The notes beneath the pieces are model-generated. The model saw only the letters and a list, made by a program, of their open reading frames with translations, did not search any database and was not told the origin of the DNA. Made by a program: the position numbers and the translations under genes. DNA of 64,000 nt from Anthropogastromicrobium aceti (GTDB lineage: Bacteria > Bacillota > Clostridia > Lachnospirales > Lachnospiraceae): the NCBI RefSeq assembly GCF_025567095.1, contig NZ_JAOQJH010000004.1; one strand, given 5' to 3'. Positions within the stretch are counted from its first letter, which is position 1. Each line of letters opens with the position of its first letter. Below are positions 50,196 through 58,924 of this stretch, one piece after another.

Positions 50196-52331
50196 ATGGA
50201 GACAAGTAGAAAGCAAGAAACAGGATTAAAAGAAGAACAGAAATGGGAACGGATCGCATTAGGCGTCTGGAAGGTGCGTTTTGGAACACCATCTGCGTAT
50301 ACTCCAACTGCGCACAGAAGTAATGAAATCAAGACGGAAGCGCTGTCAGTGCTTTCGGTAGAGCAGGGCGCAGAGCCACAACTTCCGTTTGGCACAGATG
50401 ATGTTAATATCAAGCAGACAACACGTGGAATCGTGGTGACACTTCCGATGAATACAAGTGAGGATATCTTTGGATTTGGCTTGCAGCTTCAGAGCGTCAA
50501 TGCAGCGGGAAGAAAACGCTATATAAAGGTAAATTCAGATCCGAAGATGGATACTGGAGAAAGTCATGCACCTGTGCCGTTCTATGTGTCAACTGCCGGA
50601 TATGGTCTATTTGTGGATACATATCGCTATGCTACATTTTATATGGGAACTAGTGCCGAAAAGGGTGCCTCTGCAATGAAAAAAGAAGTGAATCAGCCGC
50701 ACAAAGAATTTAGTGAGTCAGCATTGTATGCATTTAAGCGAGCAGAGGAAGAGCGAAAGGTAATCATTGAAATTCCGTCAGAAAGCGGCATTGATCTGTA
50801 TTTTTTTGCAGGTGATATTAAGACGGCAGTTCAGCGTTATAACCTGTTTTCAGGTGGTGGTTGTAAGGTTCCCATGTGGGGGCTTGGCATGTGGTACCGC
50901 GTGTATGGCGGTAGCGATCAGGAGCATGTGAAAAAATTGGCATCACAGTTTCGAGAGGAGAAGATGCCGATTGATGTGATTGGATTAGAGCCTGGCTGGC
51001 ATTCTCATTCATATTCCTGTACCTATGAGTGGAGCAATCTTTTCCCAGAGCCGCAAGACTTGATTGATGATTTGACGCAGAATAATTATCATATCAATCT
51101 GTGGGAGCATGCATTTGTTTACCCGGCAGCAAAAATTTATGACAAATTAGTTCCATACAGCGGCGATTATGAGGTGTGGAACGGTCTTGTGCCAGATTTT
51201 TCAATGGAAGAGACTTGTAAGATCTTTGGTGACTGGCATGAAAAAGAGCTGATTGACAAGGGAATCACCGGATTTAAGCTAGATGAGTGTGATAATTCAG
51301 ATTATAATCCGTCCTGTTGGTCTTTCCCAGACAGCACCGAGTTTCCGGGAGGAATGGATGGTGAGCAGATGCACAATGCAATAGGACTTCTTTATCAGCA
51401 TATGCTTGAAAAAGTATTTCATAAGAAAAATATTCGTACATTCTCGCAGGTTCGTTCCTCTGGTGCACTTGCGGCACCAATGCCATTTGTGCTGTATTCT
51501 GATCTATATAGTCACAAGGAATTTATTCGTGGTATGGTAACGTCATCGTTCTCAGGACTTTTGTGGGCACCAGAAGTGCGTGACTGTGCAAATGGTCATG
51601 ATCTGCTTCGCCGTGTGCAGACCGTTTGCTTCTCAGATCATGCATTGTTAAATTGTTGGCGAATACCAAATGCACCGTGGAAGCAGGTAGATATTCAGAA
51701 GAATTTAAACAATGAGTTGATGGAAGAAACGTCGTATTATACAGACGAATGCCGCAAGCTTTTTGAACTTCGTATGTCGCTTGTACCATATCTGTACAGC
51801 GCATTTGAGGAATATCAGGAAACAGGACTGCCGCCAGTGAGCTCCGTAGCAATGGAATATCCGCAGGATGAGGCTGCAAGAAATCTGGACGATGAATATT
51901 TCTTCGGAAAGGATCTTCTTGTATGCCCGCTGACACTTGAGGATGGAACTAGCCGTGAGGTTTATCTTCCAGAAGGTAATTGGTACAATTTCTTCACAGG
52001 AGAAAAGATCGAAGGTGGAAGAAAACTCGTGATGGAAGCTGACTGGAATGAGATGCTTGTCTTTGCGCGTGACGGTGCACTGGTTCCGGTAGCAGAGCCT
52101 GTGATATGTGTCACAGAGGATACTGTATTTAATATCACAGTAAAGAGCTTTGGAACAAATAAAACAGGAAGCTGTGTGCTGTATGAGGATGATTTTGTAT
52201 CATTTAATTATGAAGCTTTGGCTACAAAGAAGCAGATTAACGTCACTGTCGGTGACAATGGTGAATTTATCGCATCTGGTGCGAAAACAAGTACAAAATA
52301 TCACTTTTTGAACTGTATCGTAAAAGATTGA
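50196..52331 (+). CDS. Atypical GH31 family glycosidase
   Basis: A 711-residue GH31 enzyme, start at 50196 after AAGGAA. The N-terminal beta-sandwich has IFGFGLQLQSVN in place of the usual YGLGE; the barrel starts VPMWGLGMWYRVYGG. The nucleophile is the Asp of GFKLDECDNSD (near residue 361), unlike the usual WxDxxE pattern, and the acid/base is probably the Asp of VLYSDLYSHKEF. Classic alpha-glucosidase and alpha-xylosidase motifs are replaced, so the substrate is not predictable: alpha-galactoside or N-acetylgalactosaminide activity occurs in GH31 subgroups with divergent sites. No signal peptide. It precedes the second transporter set. Confidence 0.78.
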   Translation: METSRKQETGLKEEQKWERIALGVWKVRFGTPSAYTPTAHRSNEIKTEALSVLSVEQGAEPQLPFGTDDVNIKQTTRGIVVTLPMNTSEDIFGFGLQLQSVNAAGRKRYIKVNSDPKMDTGESHAPVPFYVSTAGYGLFVDTYRYATFYMGTSAEKGASAMKKEVNQPHKEFSESALYAFKRAEEERKVIIEIPSESGIDLYFFAGDIKTAVQRYNLFSGGGCKVPMWGLGMWYRVYGGSDQEHVKKLASQFREEKMPIDVIGLEPGWHSHSYSCTYEWSNLFPEPQDLIDDLTQNNYHINLWEHAFVYPAAKIYDKLVPYSGDYEVWNGLVPDFSMEETCKIFGDWHEKELIDKGITGFKLDECDNSDYNPSCWSFPDSTEFPGGMDGEQMHNAIGLLYQHMLEKVFHKKNIRTFSQVRSSGALAAPMPFVLYSDLYSHKEFIRGMVTSSFSGLLWAPEVRDCANGHDLLRRVQTVCFSDHALLNCWRIPNAPWKQVDIQKNLNNELMEETSYYTDECRKLFELRMSLVPYLYSAFEEYQETGLPPVSSVAMEYPQDEAARNLDDEYFFGKDLLVCPLTLEDGTSREVYLPEGNWYNFFTGEKIEGGRKLVMEADWNEMLVFARDGALVPVAEPVICVTEDTVFNITVKSFGTNKTGSCVLYEDDFVSFNYEALATKKQINVTVGDNGEFIASGAKTSTKYHFLNCIVKD

Positions 52332-52357
52332 ACTGTAAAGTAAGATATTTATAAACA

Positions 52358-52390
52358 TCTGCGCCTTGTAAAACGGGCGCAGAATTTGTT
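52358..52390 (+). terminator. Terminator-like hairpin after the GH31 gene
   Basis: TCTGCGCC (52358-52365) and GGCGCAGA (52376-52383), ten-base loop, short T-containing tail. A second small hairpin with T8 follows at 52410-52438. Confidence 0.55.
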
Positions 52391-52493
52391 ATGAAATCTA
52401 ACGGACTGTAAAAGGCGGTACCTTTTGGGATTTTTTTTCATCAAAGAGTGCGCTACAATGCAGACAAGAAAACAAAAAGAGAGGTGGAGCTTT

Positions 52494-53459
52494 ATGAAAG
52501 CAAAAACAAAAACAAACCCTCGCAGTAAAAAGGGGGAGGGTATCATCAAAAATCTTCTGTATGATATCCGCTACAATCCGTATCTGTGTCTGTTGGCACT
52601 ACCGGCAGTCATCTGGTTCTGCGTATTTTCTTACGCACCATTAGTGTATTTGATCGCTTCCTTTAAGAAGTACTCAGCCGTTAAGGGACTGTGGGGAAGT
52701 GATTGGGTTGGCTTTAAGAACTTCAAGGCATTCTTTGGTTCCAAGAACTTCTATACGGTAACGTTTAATACCTTATATTTAAATGCACTTTTTATTGTCA
52801 GCTCCATGCTGGTGTCCATTTTGATCGCAATTGCACTTTCTGAGGTATCAGGAAAGTGGTTTAAGAAGATTACACAGTCAGTTGTTATTCTGCCGCACTT
52901 TATTTCATGGACAGTCGTTGCACTTCTCTGTGAGGCACTTTTAAAGACAAACAATGGTTTTATTAATAACATTTTAGCAACATTGGGATTTGAGAGAATC
53001 AACTTCTATCAGAATGCAGATGTATGGCCGGCACTTCTTACATTCTTAAAGGTATGGCAGGGTGCAGGTTATGGCTCCATCGTGTATTTGGCAACTATTA
53101 CGGGTCTTGATCAGGAGATGTATGAGGCAGCCAGAGTTGATGGTGCGACAAGAGGTAAATGTATTCGTTACCTGACACTTCCTCTGTTGAAGTCAACCGC
53201 AATTATGCTGTTTATCATGAGCATCGGAAAAATTTTTAACGGTGATTTCGGTATGATTTACAACTTGGTATTAAATAATACCATGCTGTACCGTACAACA
53301 GATGTAATTGATACATATGTATACCGTATGTTAGTTGAGTCAAGTAACATCGGACAGTCCTCTGCGGTATCCTTGTATCAGTCTATTATGGGTCTTGTGA
53401 TCGTTCTTGGAACAAATGCATTAACGAAGAAGTTAGACCCGGATTCTGCATTATTCTGA
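52494..53459 (+). CDS. CUT1 sugar ABC transporter permease, LplB type (second locus)
   Basis: A 321-residue six-helix permease. Start MKAKTKTN at 52494 after GAGGTGGAG; the in-frame Mets upstream lie in a region with a TACAAT box (52454-52459) and are rejected. EAA loop: EMYEAARVDGATRGKCIRYLTLP. Closely parallels the permease at 25054 but is clearly diverged, so the two loci are old duplicates or independent acquisitions rather than recent copies. Partner of the next gene; no ATPase in the locus. Confidence 0.92.
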   Translation: MKAKTKTNPRSKKGEGIIKNLLYDIRYNPYLCLLALPAVIWFCVFSYAPLVYLIASFKKYSAVKGLWGSDWVGFKNFKAFFGSKNFYTVTFNTLYLNALFIVSSMLVSILIAIALSEVSGKWFKKITQSVVILPHFISWTVVALLCEALLKTNNGFINNILATLGFERINFYQNADVWPALLTFLKVWQGAGYGSIVYLATITGLDQEMYEAARVDGATRGKCIRYLTLPLLKSTAIMLFIMSIGKIFNGDFGMIYNLVLNNTMLYRTTDVIDTYVYRMLVESSNIGQSSAVSLYQSIMGLVIVLGTNALTKKLDPDSALF

Positions 53460-53477
53460 TGAGGGAGGGAAAGTAAA

Positions 53478-54413
53478 ATGGCAAAGAAAGAAAAACAAAT
53501 GAAGCAATATGATGCGAAAAAGCATATTAAAATGACTGGAAGCGACCGTGTGATGAATGGAGGCTTTTATCTGTTTATCACTTTGTTTTCGATCATTTGT
53601 CTGATTCCGTTTTTGTTAGTTTTAGGTTCCTCCTTTACTGCAGAGCGTGCATTGACACAGAATGGTTACAATATCTGGCCGTCTGAGTTTTCGCTGGATG
53701 CGTACAAGCTTGTATTCGTCAGTGGTGATATCCCGCAGGCATACCTTATAACTGTTGGAACAACAATTGTCGGAACTTTTTTCTCAATGGTATTTACATG
53801 TGGTGCGGCATATGCGATGTCTGTAAAGAATTTCAAATCAAGAGGCGTGCTGGCACTGTTTATCTACTTTACTATGTTGTTTAACGGCGGTTTAGTAGCA
53901 AATTACCTTCTGACAACAAAGTTTTTACATTTGCAGAATAACATTCTTGTTTTGCTGCTTCCTAGCTTTTGTAATGCATGGAACATTCTTCTGATGAGAA
54001 ACTTCTTCAATGGAATCCCGGCTTCTCTTGCAGAGTCTGCAAAGATTGATGGTGCAAACGATATCACAATTTTGATTAAGATCATTATTCCGATTTCTCT
54101 TCCGGGAATCGCTACGATTGGTTTGTTCTACGCATTGACATACTGGAATGAGTGGTATAAGTGTCTTCTGTACATCGACTCTAGCCATAGCCAGTACTAC
54201 ACCTTACAGTATTTGATTCAGCAGATTTTACGTCAGGTAAACTACGCAGCGAACCAGCCGGCAGAGGCAGTAGGTCTTAATTCGCTGACACTTCCGACCT
54301 ATGCATATCGTATGGCAACCATAATCGTTGCAATTGGACCAATTATCCTGCTGTATCCATTCTTACAGAAGTATTTTGTACAGGGTCTGACAGTTGGTTC
54401 TGTAAAGGGCTAA
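53478..54413 (+). CDS. CUT1 sugar ABC transporter permease, YtcP type (second locus)
   Basis: A 311-residue six-helix permease, 18 bases after its partner, with GAGGGAGGG as ribosome site. EAA loop: SLAESAKIDGANDITILIKIIIP. The ending PFLQKYFVQGLTVGSVKG is the family-typical C-terminus. The intervening AraC-type gene on the other strand separates it from the binding protein at 57206, so the permeases and binding protein are on separate transcripts here, unlike in the first locus. Confidence 0.92.
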   Translation: MAKKEKQMKQYDAKKHIKMTGSDRVMNGGFYLFITLFSIICLIPFLLVLGSSFTAERALTQNGYNIWPSEFSLDAYKLVFVSGDIPQAYLITVGTTIVGTFFSMVFTCGAAYAMSVKNFKSRGVLALFIYFTMLFNGGLVANYLLTTKFLHLQNNILVLLLPSFCNAWNILLMRNFFNGIPASLAESAKIDGANDITILIKIIIPISLPGIATIGLFYALTYWNEWYKCLLYIDSSHSQYYTLQYLIQQILRQVNYAANQPAEAVGLNSLTLPTYAYRMATIIVAIGPIILLYPFLQKYFVQGLTVGSVKG

Positions 54414-54475
54414 GAGAGAATAAGAAACAGAAATGCAATGTAATTGTAATGAAAAGGATAAGAATTGAAAGTATA

Positions 54476-54507
54476 AAAAAGAGCATCCGTCAGGGTGCTC
54501 TTTTTGC
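54476..54507. terminator. Bidirectional terminator between permease and AraC-type gene
   Basis: AAAAGAGCATCC and GGGTGCTCTTTT arms, six-base loop, A run before and T run after; serves both convergent genes. Confidence 0.88.
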
Positions 54508-54545
54508 GTGATGGAAAAGTTTCAAGTAATTTAAACTCGTTGAAT

Positions 54546-56849
54546 TTACTGCGCATTCTGTTTCTTTTCTTTTCGGTACTCATTTGGCGTGGTGCCCATA
54601 TGCTTTTTAAAGAATGTGAAGAAATAGTTCTTTGTTGAAAATCCAAGTTGGTCGCTGATATCTTGAAGACTTGTGTTTGTGTCTGCAAGAAGATGGCAGA
54701 TAAGTTCAAGCTTTTTTTGAATGATGTAGTTTGAAAGTGAATCGCCAGTGTTTTCCTTGAAAATGCTTCTAAGATAGTTGACGGATAGATGAACCTCGCC
54801 TGCTAAGAAGACAACGGAAAGATTTGGGTTAGACAAATTGGAATCAACTATCTCTAAAATTGTATGAATAAGCTCTGGCTTTTCGCTGCTGTGGCTCTTA
54901 ATCTCCGCCAGCTCTTCAATGTCTTGTTTTCCACGATTCAGAAGATAATTTTGAATCGTGTTGATGTCGAGCTGAGTTAAAATGGCGATCTCCCAGGGGA
55001 GCGTCTGAACCATCAGCTCGTTTGCATTTTCAAAACGTTGCATTGCAGCCTCAAACTGAAGAATAGAGCGAATCGTCTGATCAAGATGAAATTGCCTAAT
55101 AACATTGAATAAGTCAGTCAGTGTATTTGAGAATACGTCAAAATCTGTATTTTTTAGAGCTGCGATTACGGCAGAATCCAGTTCATATGGATAATGCTCA
55201 GCTGCTGGCGATGGCAGAGAGAGTTCATCAGCAAAATGGATGGAGCCATCTCCAGTAAGGAAACGTCGATTCAATGCATCCTGCGCGCTACGGTGGGAGA
55301 ATGACAATTCATCGAGGTCTCTTACACGCTCACTAACACCGATTGACAATGTAATTTGGAAGGTACTCTGCATAAATTTCTGTCCTTCAAGTAAAATGCT
55401 TCGCAGTGTCTCATTTGTTGCATCATCGTGATTGACAAAATAGATAACGTTTGGGAAGAACATATCCATATTTATAAAGAGAACCTTAGATTCCATTAGC
55501 TCATTAAAAACATTGCTGATGGAGTAGCGAAGAAGACCAATTCCGCCGGAATCCTCCTTTTGTCTGGAGGAAAAGTCGATGCTGATGACAACGATTTGGC
55601 TATATGCGTGGCAGAAATACTGGTTTAGTGCTTCGTATTCCTGCGGATAAATCTGGTTTGCATTGCTTCCATTTGTAAGAAGACGTTTTAATGTAATGCG
55701 ATCCTTTTCCTTTAGCCAGTTGTTGCTCATCGCCTGAAGGCGTGCATTTGCTGTAGTGATATTTTGGTAAATGCCTGACAAATACGTAAAATCATCCATA
55801 CCTGCAGTTTGTACAGTTGTTTCAGTAAGTGCAGAGCTGTTTGTAATCGTTTCCTTGAACTTGCGAAATGGTTTATATACAACTATACTGACTCCAAAAG
55901 TAACGAGCAGACCGAGTACGATGAAACATACACCATAAAGCAGCACAACCCAGATCAGATGATTTGATGTGTAGAGTGCATTTTGATTGAATACAGAGTA
56001 ATATGTCAAATTCATGCCGCTGTTATGTAAATAGACAACTCGACTTTTTAGCAGTCCAGAACCTTCCAAGAAATAACCAGTTTTTGAAACACGCTCTGTA
56101 ATTTTTTTGTAGGTATCATCATCATTTACATTTGTACCCCACAGTTCTGGGTCAGATGAAATAAGCACATCACCATCACCACAGACCTCAAGGATGTTGA
56201 TATAATCGCTTGACTCGAGCTGAATCATTTCCTCATAAGCATCACAGTCAATGTTTACAATAATTGCACCTAGCTTTGAAGTATGGATAATCAGTGAAAA
56301 TACGCGCTGAGAGGCAAATTTAGGACCGCGGGACACCCATCTAGGCAGACCATAGTAAAAAGCAATGTTCGGTGTGTGTTCCTGCAAAAAGGTGAAAAGC
56401 TCCTGATCATAGTGTGCTTCTATTGGACTGCGGTTATAGGCATCAAGTACAGTTTCAGTTCGAAAATTAATGAAATACAGAGAGTGAATCAGAGAACTGG
56501 TCTGCTTCATCTGATCATAAATTTTTCGCCCCTGTAATCCTGTTGTTTGCGTATAATCAGTGGAATACAAAAGCGCTGACATATCGGCATCTTCCATAAT
56601 TTTAAAGCAGCTGCTGGCGATATCCTGCAGTACAGATTGATTTAGCTGGTAGGCACGGTTGATGCTTCGCTCCTGCATATCAGATAGTGTATGCCTGTAG
56701 TCATCATTTACATAGTATGTGATTAACGCAGAAAAGAGCAAAAATAAAGCAGCCGATACTAGTGCGTATGTGTGAAAAAGCTGTTTAAAATAAGAGTGCT
56801 TTTTTAGCTCTTGCCGGTATAGCGTGAGAGGGGAGTGATGTTGTTTCAT
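54546..56849 (-). CDS. Membrane-bound AraC-family regulator with extracellular sensor
   Basis: A 767-residue protein: helix at about 22-44, an extracellular Cache-like sensor of about 250 residues, second helix near 300-322, a cytoplasmic linker and GGDEF-like degenerate region, then a C-terminal AraC HTH pair (SVVFLAGEVHLSVNYLRSIFKENTGDSLSNYI and LQDISDQLGFSTKNYFFTFFKKHMGTTPNEYRK). Proteins of this layout sense external sugars and switch on nearby transport genes while tethered to the membrane. It is placed opposite to, and between, the second permease pair and its binding protein, pointing to these as targets. No histidine kinase or receiver domain, so it is a one-component system. Confidence 0.88.
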   Translation of the reverse strand: MKQHHSPLTLYRQELKKHSYFKQLFHTYALVSAALFLLFSALITYYVNDDYRHTLSDMQERSINRAYQLNQSVLQDIASSCFKIMEDADMSALLYSTDYTQTTGLQGRKIYDQMKQTSSLIHSLYFINFRTETVLDAYNRSPIEAHYDQELFTFLQEHTPNIAFYYGLPRWVSRGPKFASQRVFSLIIHTSKLGAIIVNIDCDAYEEMIQLESSDYINILEVCGDGDVLISSDPELWGTNVNDDDTYKKITERVSKTGYFLEGSGLLKSRVVYLHNSGMNLTYYSVFNQNALYTSNHLIWVVLLYGVCFIVLGLLVTFGVSIVVYKPFRKFKETITNSSALTETTVQTAGMDDFTYLSGIYQNITTANARLQAMSNNWLKEKDRITLKRLLTNGSNANQIYPQEYEALNQYFCHAYSQIVVISIDFSSRQKEDSGGIGLLRYSISNVFNELMESKVLFINMDMFFPNVIYFVNHDDATNETLRSILLEGQKFMQSTFQITLSIGVSERVRDLDELSFSHRSAQDALNRRFLTGDGSIHFADELSLPSPAAEHYPYELDSAVIAALKNTDFDVFSNTLTDLFNVIRQFHLDQTIRSILQFEAAMQRFENANELMVQTLPWEIAILTQLDINTIQNYLLNRGKQDIEELAEIKSHSSEKPELIHTILEIVDSNLSNPNLSVVFLAGEVHLSVNYLRSIFKENTGDSLSNYIIQKKLELICHLLADTNTSLQDISDQLGFSTKNYFFTFFKKHMGTTPNEYRKEKKQNAQ

Positions 56850-57205
56850 AAAAAACCATACCTTTCCGTTCTATGTGTAGTTTTTTGCCGAACTTAATTA
56901 TTGTAATTGTATCATTGGTACAAAAGTTTGACAAGCATTTGCATCTTAAAAAATGAACTTCAATTTTCAACACTGGGAAAAATAGTTAAAAAATCAACTC
57001 ATAGTGCATTTTTATACTTTTTATACGATTTAGCATTCATTCTATATGATAAATGAGGGAGAGCAACAGTAAATAGTATAAATGCTACTGAAAAGCACAG
57101 TCTGTTAGTTTGTGGTGTTGAAAATCCAAAATTTTTAGCTAAAATGGAGCCATACCCAAACAGGGAGCCCCAAGAGGGGACAAACCAGAAAGGCGGATTA
57201 TAAGA
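56850..57205. promoter_or_regulatory. Divergent promoter region, AraC-type gene and second binding protein
   Basis: Minus strand: TTGTCA (56929-56934), 17-base spacer, TACAAT (56906-56911), a good promoter for the regulator. Plus strand: TTGAAA (57118-57123), 16-base spacer, TAAAAT (57140-57145), a weaker promoter for the binding protein, as expected for an activated gene. CCCC-AAGA-GGGG makes a short hairpin in the leader near 57168-57179. The remaining bases are AT-rich with no gene. Confidence 0.6.
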
Positions 57206-58834
57206 ATGAAGAAGATGACAGGAAAAATGGCAATGGCGATGGCAGGTCTGATGGCGTTTGGTACAATGGGCACAGGCGTAACTGCAATGGCAGCAGAAGA
57301 TGGAGACGTGGTAACAATCAAGTTTATGCATAAGGGACCAAAGCCAGACAACTGGGATGCTGTATATGCAAAGTACGAAGAAGAGTACATGGATGAGGTT
57401 GGCGTAGCACTGGACATCACATGGGTTGAGCATGCTGATTATAAGGATAAGTTAAACCTTGAGATTACAAGTGGAAATGACTGGGATCTTGTTTTTGACG
57501 CATCATGGGTTCAGTTAAAGAATCTGGCACCAGAAGGCTATTATGCAGACCTTTCTTCCTATTTTAACAATCCAGATGAGTATCCAGGACTGGCAAAGGC
57601 ATTCTCAGAAGAAGTAATGGAAGCAAATATTTGGTTCGATAAGATGTGTTACATTCCACTGTTTGAGACCTATGGAAATGGTATTCCAGTCGTATGGTAC
57701 AGAAAAGACTGGGCAAAGGATTGGGGTGTAGGAACAGATGGTCAGATCAACAGCTATGATGAGATGGAGCAGTACTGGCAGGCAGCAAAAGATGCAGGTG
57801 TTATTCCTTACGGTGCAACTCAGGCAAGAGGTTTCTTCCAGCAGCTTTCTGTTCGAGGTGAAGCACAGGAAGGATCTGCACAGGCTGGACTTCAGTCATT
57901 CTCATCTGCAGGCTTGACCATTTGGACTTATGTAAAAGATGGCGAGCTGGTAGGCTATGCAGTAGAAGGCTCCGGCGATGAGAACTTTAAGGATTTCCCA
58001 GAGGGATGGAATCATGATTTTGGTGCTGACCGTTATGAAAAGTTTGCCAATTGGCAGGATGCAGGTTATATTGATCCGGATTCCCTGAGTGTAACTGATT
58101 GTGGTACACCGTTTGAGGCTGGTCTGAATGCATCTATCGTTGGTACACTGGATGATTACGTAGCAGATATGAAATATGTAGACTCCTGGAAGGCAGCAGG
58201 AGATGATGATGCAGAACTGGGTTACTTTGTATACGTAGATTCGATCCGTGATAAGGAAGAGGGAGCGATTCCAACTGACCGTTCAGGTAATAATGGTCTG
58301 GCTATTCCAACAACCTCCACAAAGATTGATGCAACGATGAAGTTCCTTGACTGGATGTTTGGCTCTCAGGAAGCACACGATCTGATTCAGTATGGTATTG
58401 AAGGAACAGATTTTGCGTATGGCGAGGAAGAAGGAACAGTAGATGTTCTGAGTGATTACAATTCTCAGTTTGGTGGATATGGCATGACTTGGAATCCGAC
58501 CTATGCGCTTCTTGGAACATACTATGATGATGAGACACTTGCTTACAGACGTTATGAACTGGAAGATTCCACATTTGTAACCATGCCTGTAACTGGTTTC
58601 CACTTTGATACCTCTGATGTTGATTTAGCTACCTCTGTTGCACAGTGTAAGGCTGTTACCGATATGGTTGCAACTGTTAAGCTGCATGGTATCCGCGTAG
58701 ATGGCTATGGTAACTCCTACGATACAATTAAAGAGATGTTGAAGGCAAATGTTGACGAGGCTATGGAGAATGGCGGACAGGAAGTTGTTGATGCACTTGT
58801 TGAGCAGCTGACTGCGTATCTGGCAAGCAAGTAA
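57206..58834 (+). CDS. Extracellular sugar-binding protein (second locus)
   Basis: A 542-residue ABC solute-binding protein. Signal peptide MKKMTGKMAMAMAGLM...TAMA-A, cleaved near residue 29, again without a lipobox Cys; the first Cys is in DKMCYIPLF. The mature N-terminus VVTIKFMHKGPKPDNWD and the EITSGNDWDLVFDASWVQLKNLA pattern are typical of cluster-1 oligosaccharide-binding proteins. Ribosome site AAAGGCGG. It probably delivers ligand to the permeases at 52494-54413. A strong terminator follows before the lyase-like gene. Confidence 0.9.
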   Translation: MKKMTGKMAMAMAGLMAFGTMGTGVTAMAAEDGDVVTIKFMHKGPKPDNWDAVYAKYEEEYMDEVGVALDITWVEHADYKDKLNLEITSGNDWDLVFDASWVQLKNLAPEGYYADLSSYFNNPDEYPGLAKAFSEEVMEANIWFDKMCYIPLFETYGNGIPVVWYRKDWAKDWGVGTDGQINSYDEMEQYWQAAKDAGVIPYGATQARGFFQQLSVRGEAQEGSAQAGLQSFSSAGLTIWTYVKDGELVGYAVEGSGDENFKDFPEGWNHDFGADRYEKFANWQDAGYIDPDSLSVTDCGTPFEAGLNASIVGTLDDYVADMKYVDSWKAAGDDDAELGYFVYVDSIRDKEEGAIPTDRSGNNGLAIPTTSTKIDATMKFLDWMFGSQEAHDLIQYGIEGTDFAYGEEEGTVDVLSDYNSQFGGYGMTWNPTYALLGTYYDDETLAYRRYELEDSTFVTMPVTGFHFDTSDVDLATSVAQCKAVTDMVATVKLHGIRVDGYGNSYDTIKEMLKANVDEAMENGGQEVVDALVEQLTAYLASK

Positions 58835-58868
58835 AACAAAATTTAAAATCGAAATAAGTAACGCGAAG

Positions 58869-58904
58869 GCGGGCGGTGTGTGAAAGAAATACCGCCCGCT
58901 TTTT
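58869..58904 (+). terminator. Strong intra-operon terminator after the binding-protein gene
   Basis: GCGGGCGGT (58869-58877) and ACCGCCCGC (58891-58899), perfect 9-bp GC-rich stem, then T5. Partial readthrough would give abundant binding protein and less of the enzyme downstream. Confidence 0.9.
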
Positions 58905-58924
58905 ACATAGGGAGGACAGGCAGA

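Noticed and set aside
58880..58924. GTG start at 58880 for the large lyase-like gene
   Set aside because: It falls inside the terminator stem-loop; ATG 58925 follows a GGGAGG site.
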